A program made the position numbers and the translations under genes. Below, piece after piece: positions 1 to 4,367 of a stretch of DNA of 9,865 nt; position 1 is the stretch's first letter, and each line of letters starts with the position of its first letter. This DNA comes from Chloroflexota bacterium (GTDB lineage Bacteria; Chloroflexota; Limnocylindria; Limnocylindrales; CSP1-4): positions 1 to 9,865 of the forward strand of contig JACVXW010000068.1 of NCBI GenBank assembly GCA_015661135.1. Reading direction: 5' to 3'. Below the pieces are notes generated by a model. That model made no database searches, was not told where the DNA came from, and saw only the letters and a program-made list of their open reading frames with translations.

Positions 1-265
1 CATGTGATGGAAACGCCTCGGGCGGCAGGAGCGGAAAGGACAGGACGTCGGTCGGGCCGACGCTGCCGAGGTGCGCGAGGTTCAGGTTCGCGAGCTCGGC
101 GTCATCGGTCAGGACGACGGAGAGCGAGGCGGGCCGAGGTGCGCCCGCCGCCGCCAGTGCCGCCGCGACAACCTGCGCGACTTCGGTGCCGGCGAGCACG
201 CGCGGGACGCCGGGGCGGACTGTGACGTCGATCCGCCAGCCATCGACGACGTGGGGGCGCGTCAC
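1..265 (-). CDS. ybeY: Endoribonuclease YbeY, N-terminal part (cut by window edge)
   Basis: YbeY is a zinc-dependent endoribonuclease for 16S rRNA 3'-end maturation and late 70S ribosome quality control. Reading from the GTG at 265 gives 88 codons before the window ends. Residues 57-78 contain ELANLNLAHLG followed by PTDVLSFPL, the LN...TDVLSFP signature typical of YbeY. The catalytic HxxxHxxxxxH zinc motif lies further on and is outside the window, so activity cannot be judged. The GTG start shares GTGA with the pgpH stop (4-nt overlap), which indicates translational coupling; the only ribosome-binding hint is a weak GGCAG next to the GTG. pgpH followed by ybeY is a common order, as in the Firmicutes yqfF-yqfG pair. 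Family identity is clear from the motif; the start could in principle be elsewhere, but the overlap favours this one. Confidence 0.9.
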   Translation of the reverse strand, partial: MTRPHVVDGWRIDVTVRPGVPRVLAGTEVAQVVAAALAAAGAPRPASLSVVLTDDAELANLNLAHLGSVGPTDVLSFPLLPPEAFPSH

Positions 266-2478
266 CTGCCGCGCGACGATGGATCGGAGGGATCGGAGGG
301 ATCCGGGCGCCGCCCGCCATCGCCTCCGCCGCCTCCGCTGGCGGCAGCCGCGCGGCGGGCCTCCAGCTCCACGACCTTGCTCTGCGGATACGCGACACGC
401 TGGTGATACATCCCGAGGAGCTGCGCGACGAACGCCTGCTCGATCGTGTCGAGGTCGCGAAGGGTCAGGTCGCACTCATCGAACTGCCCGTCGTCCATGC
501 GCTCGGCGATGATCCGGGCAACCATCGCCCGGATGGCACCCTCGTCCCGCGACGAGAGCGATCGGACCGAGGCCTCGACGCCGTCCGCCAGCATGATCAA
601 CGCGGCCTCCCGGGACTGGGGTTTTGGCCCGATGTGCCGGAAGCGACGCGGGTCGACGGCCTCGGCCGCCCGGCGGCCCTCATCCGTCCCGAGACCCCCG
701 AACGGCGCTGCGGCCTCCTCGCGCGCCTTGGCGTAGAAGTAGCTGATCATCGCCGTCCCGTGGTGCTGCGGAATGAACGCGATCAGCGCCTTGGGCAGCC
801 GGCCCTCGTAGGCGATGTCGATGCCGTCCGCCACGTGCTGCTTGAGGATCTGGGCCGATACCTCCGGCTCCAGCTCGTCGTGGACGTTCTCGCCGCCGGC
901 CTGATTCTCGATGAACCCGACCGGGTTCTGGAGCTTCCCCACATCGTGGTAATACGCTGCCACGCGAGTGAGGAGCGCGTCCGCGCCGATCGCCTCCGCG
1001 GCGCGCTCGGCCAGGTTGCCGACCATCAGCGAATGGTGGTACGTACCGGGCGTCTCGATCAGCAACCGGCGGAGGAGGAGCTGCGACGGGTTGGCCAGCT
1101 CCAGCAGCTGGAACACCGTCAGGATGCCGAACACGTTGCCGAGGACGGCGAAGCTGCCGACCGCTGCGACGGCGGCACCGCCGGCGCTCAATGCGGCCGC
1201 GCCGGTCAGCTGGATGATTCCGGTGATGTCGCGCCCCTCCAGCAGCGAGAACGACGACACGACCAGCGCCTGGACCACGAAGGCCACGGCGCCCGCCTGG
1301 AGGAACGCCTGCAGCCGGTCCCCACGCCGGATTGCCAGCACGCCGGCCAGTCCGCCGAGGAAGACATAGGTGGCGATCTCGAGCGACGGGCCATTCACGG
1401 TCCCGGCCACCACGGCGAGGATCGCCGCGACAACGATTGCGACCTCCGCGTCCAGCAGGACCGCGAGCAGGATCGGGATGGCGGCAAGCGGCAGGAGGAA
1501 CGGCAGGGCGGCGCGTCCTGCAGTGAGATTGAGTGCAAATGTCGCGAACAGCAGCAGGATGCTGATCAGCCCGAGCACGTTGTTGCGGTGCCAGAAGCCG
1601 CGACGGAACCGCCAGATCCAACCGAGGAGCATCGTCACGAGGAGCGCGCTCAGGACGAGCCAGCCGGCCAGTCCGGCGACATCGAACGCGGTGTCGGCCA
1701 GGCCGAACGCGGCAAGCCGCGCGGCATCGTCCTGGGTCAGCTTGGTCCCGCCCCGGACGATGATCTCGCCCTTCAGTATCTGCTCGGCAACGGTGGGAAT
1801 CGCCCTCGATTGGCGATCGCGCTCCAGCTGCGTCTTTTCCGGGCTGAACGAGCTGTTGGCGACGACGAACGGGGCGATCAACTCCGCCGCCATCATCCGC
1901 TCGGCCTCCGACAGCCCACCGGCCATCTGCTCGGACAGCCGCTTCCGCGCGACGGCCACCTCCGTGTCGCGGAGCTCCGTCCGCTCGATCGTGTCCAGGA
2001 CACGAATGGCCTCTTCCCGGATCGGGGCCCAGCGCCCGCTCTCGAGCGCGCGCACCGTTTCGCCGACCGTCGGGCTGAGATCCGCCGCCACGCGCTCCAG
2101 GATCAGGGTCCGCTGGATCTCGGTGGCGGCAGGGTCGTAGGCCGTGTCGAGCAATCGAACGTCCGCTTCAAAGGCTTCGACCTCGGCCGCCGCGATCGTG
2201 ATGGCGCGCTCACTCGTGAAGTCGTACTGGGGCGGGACAGCATCGGCTGCCGCCCGACGGGTTTCGGCGGTGAGGATCAGGTTCTCGTAGGTGATCGCAC
2301 GGGGTGCCGCGATATCGGCCGGTACCAGGTCGCCGACCTGCAGCGTCGCTCGTTGCGGGGCGTAGTCGACGCCGAGCATGGCGGTCATCGCGACGATCAG
2401 GGCGAGGGCGGCAACGGCAAGGCGACCCGCCTGGCGTCGGGTCAGGCGAACGGCGTCGGCGCTCCGATTGGCGAGCAC
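262..2478 (-). CDS. pgpH: 7TM-HD family cyclic-di-AMP phosphodiesterase (PgpH type)
   Basis: This 738-residue membrane protein has the PgpH layout. A first membrane helix lies at about 19-37, an extracytoplasmic 7TMR-HDED-like domain at about 45-250, a bundle of hydrophobic helices at about 263-455, and a cytosolic HD domain at about 475-690. Metal and catalytic residues are intact: HH at 481-482, HD at 511-512 (AYYHDVGK), HH at 572-573 (QHHGT) and D632 (LADGVEASVRSL). The HIGPKPQS motif at 615-622 is also typical of the family. Characterised PgpH proteins hydrolyse c-di-AMP to pApA, which sets potassium and osmolyte balance; that role here is inferred from family. The start is GTG, one base after the yqeY stop, with AGGG about 7 nt upstream. 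The last 25 residues are a Gly-rich, DPS-repeat tail not needed by the fold and encoded by short DNA repeats. The gene overlaps ybeY by 4 nt. Confidence 0.93.
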   Translation of the reverse strand: MLANRSADAVRLTRRQAGRLAVAALALIVAMTAMLGVDYAPQRATLQVGDLVPADIAAPRAITYENLILTAETRRAAADAVPPQYDFTSERAITIAAAEVEAFEADVRLLDTAYDPAATEIQRTLILERVAADLSPTVGETVRALESGRWAPIREEAIRVLDTIERTELRDTEVAVARKRLSEQMAGGLSEAERMMAAELIAPFVVANSSFSPEKTQLERDRQSRAIPTVAEQILKGEIIVRGGTKLTQDDAARLAAFGLADTAFDVAGLAGWLVLSALLVTMLLGWIWRFRRGFWHRNNVLGLISILLLFATFALNLTAGRAALPFLLPLAAIPILLAVLLDAEVAIVVAAILAVVAGTVNGPSLEIATYVFLGGLAGVLAIRRGDRLQAFLQAGAVAFVVQALVVSSFSLLEGRDITGIIQLTGAAALSAGGAAVAAVGSFAVLGNVFGILTVFQLLELANPSQLLLRRLLIETPGTYHHSLMVGNLAERAAEAIGADALLTRVAAYYHDVGKLQNPVGFIENQAGGENVHDELEPEVSAQILKQHVADGIDIAYEGRLPKALIAFIPQHHGTAMISYFYAKAREEAAAPFGGLGTDEGRRAAEAVDPRRFRHIGPKPQSREAALIMLADGVEASVRSLSSRDEGAIRAMVARIIAERMDDGQFDECDLTLRDLDTIEQAFVAQLLGMYHQRVAYPQSKVVELEARRAAAASGGGGGDGGRRPDPSDPSDPSSRGR
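281..307. repeat. 9-nt tandem repeat in the pgpH 3' end
   Basis: Two perfect copies of GGATCGGAG and a third degenerate copy run in tandem. Read on the minus strand they encode DPS-DPS-DPS in the C-terminal tail of PgpH, just before its stop codon. The unit is a multiple of three, so changes in copy number would not disturb the frame. Confidence 0.75.
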
Positions 2479-2479
2479 G

Positions 2480-2974
2480 TCAGCCCTGCCCGGACCCGCC
2501 GCCGGACCCGGGACCGCCGGACGCGGGACCGCCGGACGCCTGGCCGCCGGACGCGAGCGCGGCGGCGACGAGGCCGCTCAGGACCCGCCCGTCGGCGCGA
2601 CCGCGAGTCCGTGGAGCGAGCCAGGCCATCACCTTGCCGAGGTCCCGCGGGGAGGTTGCGCCCGTCTCGGCGACGGCCTGGGCCACCAGCGCGGTCATCT
2701 CGTCGGCACCCAGTTGCTCGGGCAGGAACTCGGCCAGGATCGCGATCTCGGCCTGCTCCTTTGCCACGAGGTCGGGCCGATTGCCCTTCTCGAATGCCTC
2801 GACGCTCTCGCGCCGGGTCTTGACCTCGCGGGCAAGGATCGCCGCGACCTCGTCCTCCGAAGAGGCGCGACGATCGCGCTTCTCGGCGTTGTAGATCGCG
2901 TTCTCGACCATTCGCAGGGTGGCGGCGGTCACCTCGGCGCGGAGCCGATCTCGGAGCGTCACCGGTGATGGCAC
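2480..2974 (-). CDS. yqeY: GatB/YqeY domain protein with a short N-terminus
   Basis: This 164-residue protein belongs to the YqeY family, which resembles the tRNA-binding tail domain of GatB; its exact role is not settled. Family signatures are TLRMVENAIYNAEK (about 19-32), AREVKTRRESVEAFEKGNR, AEIAILAEFLPEQL and TGATSPRDLGKVMAWL. Two things are odd. First, LRDRLRAEVTAA runs straight into TLRMV, whereas Bacillus subtilis YqeY as I recall it has about 22 residues in place of these 12; the missing part corresponds to the usual MK-x-RD segment. Second, the last 24 residues are a Gly/Ser/Pro tail built from a 5-residue repeat. The start is GTG at 2974, directly after GAG; GAGGGAG lies further upstream, and a second GTG at 2962 is possible. 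The gene follows rpsU by 141 nt and precedes pgpH by 1 nt, so co-transcription with pgpH is likely. Confidence 0.88.
   Translation of the reverse strand: MPSPVTLRDRLRAEVTAATLRMVENAIYNAEKRDRRASSEDEVAAILAREVKTRRESVEAFEKGNRPDLVAKEQAEIAILAEFLPEQLGADEMTALVAQAVAETGATSPRDLGKVMAWLAPRTRGRADGRVLSGLVAAALASGGQASGGPASGGPGSGGGSGQG
2499..2558. repeat. 15-nt tandem repeat, four copies, in the yqeY 3' end
   Basis: Four adjacent 15-nt units begin at 2499, 2514, 2529 and 2544, each starting CCGCCGGA and diverging slightly in the last seven bases. On the minus strand they encode a (Q/P)(A/G)SGG-like five-residue repeat in the YqeY tail. The unit length keeps the reading frame whatever the copy number, as expected for slippage-driven growth of a disordered tail. 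Confidence 0.85.
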
Positions 2975-3115
2975 CTCGGGCGGAAACTCCCTCGGGCGTC
3001 GGCGGCGGAACGGCGGGGTGTCGGTCGGTCAGCATCCCGGCGGTCTTCCTCTCCCCGGTTGGGCGTGGAAGCGGAGCCGGTGCTCACACTCGGACGGTCC
3101 CGGCCGTCCGGCCGA
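2975..3115. other. rpsU-yqeY intergenic spacer
   Basis: These 141 nt separate the rpsU stop from the yqeY GTG. Besides a hairpin near the rpsU end I see no convincing promoter or reading frame. The spacer may be transcribed as part of an rpsU-yqeY-pgpH-ybeY operon. Confidence 0.5.
3091..3110 (-). terminator. Hairpin 5 nt after rpsU, without a U-tract
   Basis: CGGACGG and CCGTCCG form a perfect 7-bp stem around a 6-nt loop, beginning 5 nt after the rpsU stop codon on the minus strand. The bases that follow the stem in the transcript (AGTGTGAGCA) contain no run of T, so this is not a standard intrinsic terminator. It could be a weak terminator that reduces read-through into yqeY, or an mRNA processing or stability hairpin. 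Confidence 0.4.
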
Positions 3116-3301
3116 TCAGCCCTGCGGCGTTCGGGCGTTCTTCTTGCGCTTGGCTTCCTTGCGCTTGCGCTTCACGCTGGGCTTCTCGTAGTGCTCGCGA
3201 CGGCGAGCCTCGGCGAGGATTCCCGACTGCTGGATCTTCTTGTTGAAGCGGCGCAGGGCGCTCTCGAACGTCTCGTTCTCGCCTACTCGGACTTCTGCCA
3301 A
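3116..3301 (-). CDS. rpsU: Small ribosomal subunit protein bS21
   Basis: bS21 sits near the platform of the 30S subunit, close to the 3' end of 16S rRNA, and assists initiation. The product carries the family core EVRVGENETFESALRRFNKK, then GILAEARRREHYEKPSVKRKRK and a Lys/Arg-rich tail. I place the start at the TTG at 3301, giving 61 residues. A perfect AGGAGGTGA ends 8 nt upstream of it, an ideal spacing. The longer option, GTG at 3313, lies inside that Shine-Dalgarno and would have none of its own. An even longer in-frame extension reaches 3436 but looks like leader sequence. The gene has its own promoter and a structured leader, and precedes yqeY, an order common in Firmicutes and Chloroflexota. 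Identity is certain by motif; the TTG start is inferred. Confidence 0.93.
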   Translation of the reverse strand: MAEVRVGENETFESALRRFNKKIQQSGILAEARRREHYEKPSVKRKRKEAKRKKNARTPQG

Positions 3302-3309
3302 CTCCGGAT

Positions 3310-3318
3310 TCACCTCCT
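3310..3318 (-). promoter_or_regulatory. Perfect Shine-Dalgarno of rpsU
   Basis: Read on the minus strand this is AGGAGGTGA, a nine-base match to the usual anti-Shine-Dalgarno of 16S rRNA. It is followed by 8 nt (ATCCGGAG) and then TTG. It decides the rpsU start and is by far the strongest ribosome-binding site seen in the window. Confidence 0.85.
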
Positions 3319-3336
3319 CGGGCCGTTCATCTCGTC

Positions 3337-3376
3337 CCCGCGGACCCGGCGTCGAAACCCAACGAGCCGGTGCGGG
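3337..3376 (-). promoter_or_regulatory. Hairpin in the rpsU 5' leader
   Basis: On the minus strand CCCGC pairs with GCGGG, CCGGC with GCCGG, and TCG with CGA around an 8-nt loop TTGGGTTT. One side has an A bulge opposite GTCC, and a single unpaired C sits below the apical pairs. The 13 paired bases end about 18 nt upstream of the rpsU Shine-Dalgarno and lie wholly within the predicted leader. The position suits a ribosomal-protein leader for autoregulation or an accessibility element; function is inferred, since in GC-rich DNA hairpins also arise by chance. Confidence 0.5.
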
Positions 3377-3426
3377 CCGACGGTGCCGCGCGTCGTTCAG
3401 GACGTGCCGCCCGCCAGAGCCGCCGG

Positions 3427-3455
3427 AGTGTGGCACAGGCCGTGCGGTGGGTCAA
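3427..3455 (-). promoter_or_regulatory. Sigma70-type promoter for rpsU
   Basis: On the minus strand TTGACC (5 of 6 to TTGACA) is followed by 17 nt and then CACACT, preceded by TG one base upstream as in extended -10 promoters. Transcription would start near 3420, giving an rpsU leader of about 119 nt. It is the best -35/-10 pair I found in the window. The -10 is only 3 of 6, so confidence is moderate. Confidence 0.55.
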
Positions 3456-3517
3456 ACACCGCGCGGCGCTTCGCCCCGACGTCTGCGCCGGGCCCGTGCT
3501 GGCCGGACTGCCCGGAC

Positions 3518-3568
3518 CGGCGCGGCTTCGGCGCGGCTTCGGCGCGACTTCGCCTCCCGGCGCGGCTT
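3518..3568. repeat. 11-nt tandem repeat, three copies plus one
   Basis: CGGCGCGGCTT occurs at 3518 and 3529. A one-base variant (CGGCGCGACTT) follows at 3540, and a fourth exact copy comes at 3558 after a 7-nt gap. The block lies in the non-coding interval upstream of rpsU. The unit is close to one helical turn, but no function is evident. Confidence 0.75.
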
Positions 3569-3690
3569 CGTGGCCAACGTTCCCCCGGGGAACACTCGCC
3601 AGGTTCAGGCAGGGATCGAGCCCACCCAGGTACCCGAACGGGGCACATCGCCCGGCCCGGCCACGCTCGGCGCCCGCGCCGCGCCCGGGA

Positions 3691-3720
3691 AATCCGGCGG
3701 ATCTCGGCGGATCTCGGCGG
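3691..3720. repeat. 10-nt tandem repeat, three copies
   Basis: Three adjacent 10-nt units (AATCCGGCGG, then ATCTCGGCGG twice) lie in the same non-coding interval as the 11-nt repeat block. The copies would fall on the same face of the helix. There is no recognised function. Confidence 0.7.
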
Positions 3721-3844
3721 TCGCGGCTGCCGTCAGCGGCCGGCGACCCGCGCAGTGCTCCGGGGGCGGTCGCAAGGCAGGATTGCCGGGGGCAGCACGG
3801 GTAACGGGATGCACCCACGGCTGCGTTTCGTACCCACACAGGAG

Positions 3845-3857
3845 TACGCTCCCGGCC
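3845..3857 (+). promoter_or_regulatory. TAnnnT box 7 nt before ATG 3858 (leaderless promoter candidate)
   Basis: TACGCT at 3845-3850 is followed by exactly 7 nt and then the ATG at 3858, so transcription would begin at or near the start codon. No -35 match is visible at the usual distance. An AGGAG at 3840-3844 is 13 nt from the ATG, far for a ribosome-binding site. CGTAC (3829-3833) and GTACG (3844-3848) form an inverted repeat with 10-nt spacing that overlaps the box and may be an operator. Confidence 0.45.
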
Positions 3858-3897
3858 ATGCGTCGACGTTTGGCTCCGGGGGTTTGCGGCCGGCACC

Positions 3898-4221
3898 GTG
3901 TGCGGCCTTCTCGTTGTCGCCATCGGGCCGTGGGCCCTGGTGGGCGAAGCCGTCCTCTTCGCCCTCGTGCTCCGAGGCCCGATGAAGCTCGCCACGGGAT
4001 CCGGGACGTTTGCGGGGTTCGGGGCCGGAATCCTCGTTCTACTCGGTCCCCTCGCGGTCACATGCACGATCGATCCTGCCTGCGGCGAGATAACCCTGTT
4101 CTCGTGGGTTCGGATCGGGGTGGGATTCATCATCCTCGCGGTCGGACTCGGCCTCGCGGCGCGGGCCCAGCCGGATGCCGACGCCACGCGCGGACGGGCC
4201 ACCGCGCAGCCGCCGGGGTAG
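3898..4221 (+). CDS. Small three-helix membrane protein, likely 5'-frameshifted
   Basis: I do not recognise the family. The open frame from the GTG at 3898 gives 107 residues with three hydrophobic segments at about 3-25, 37-54 and 68-86, then a polar Ala/Arg/Pro tail. Two cysteines flank a short loop (TCTIDPAC, about 55-62). The first helix seems to begin upstream: in-frame codons before 3898 read FAAGT with no start codon. An ATG at 3858, in the frame one base off, reads MRRRLAPG and stands 7 nt after a TACGCT box. Removing one G from the GGGGG run at 3878-3882 would join the two into one protein starting MRRRLAPGFAAGTVCGLLVV. The gene may therefore really start at 3858, with a sequencing error, a recent frameshift mutation or programmed slippage at the G run. 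It precedes the acyl-CoA ligase by 146 nt on the same strand. Confidence 0.6.
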   Translation: MCGLLVVAIGPWALVGEAVLFALVLRGPMKLATGSGTFAGFGAGILVLLGPLAVTCTIDPACGEITLFSWVRIGVGFIILAVGLGLAARAQPDADATRGRATAQPPG

Positions 4222-4367
4222 TCCATCGCCGACGGCTGAAGGGGTGGCCGACCTGGGCGGCAGCGCGGCAGGGCAGCGAGCCGGGCGGGCCGAGACTCCA
4301 CGCCCGTGACATCGCCGACTCTCGGGCGTCGTAGGCTTCGACACGCAAGGAGCCGAGGGAACAAGAG

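Larger units (their letters stand above)
3456..3844. other. Non-coding interval between rpsU and the plus-strand pair
   Basis: About 390 nt with no credible gene on either strand: the open frames here translate to Arg/Pro/Ala-rich sequence without any family motif and are typical of GC-rich non-coding DNA. It holds two blocks of short tandem repeats (3518-3568 and 3691-3720) and separates the divergent rpsU promoter from the promoter proposed for the gene at 3858. I saw no tRNA-like cloverleaf, and no transposase or attachment site. Confidence 0.6.

Noticed and set aside
403..2823. 806-codon open frame on the plus strand opposite pgpH
   Set aside because: It is the antisense of pgpH and yqeY. 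Its translation is rich in Arg, Asp, Gln and His with no membrane helix or motif, whereas the minus-strand frame has every PgpH motif.
3311..3313. GTG at 3313 as the rpsU start
   Set aside because: This GTG is part of the perfect Shine-Dalgarno AGGAGGTGA and has no ribosome-binding site of its own; the TTG at 3301 is ideally spaced and fits the usual bS21 N-terminus better.
3600..3650. Possible tRNA T-arm near GGGATCGAGCCC
   Set aside because: The loop does not match the T-loop consensus on either strand and no acceptor, D or anticodon stems can be built around it.
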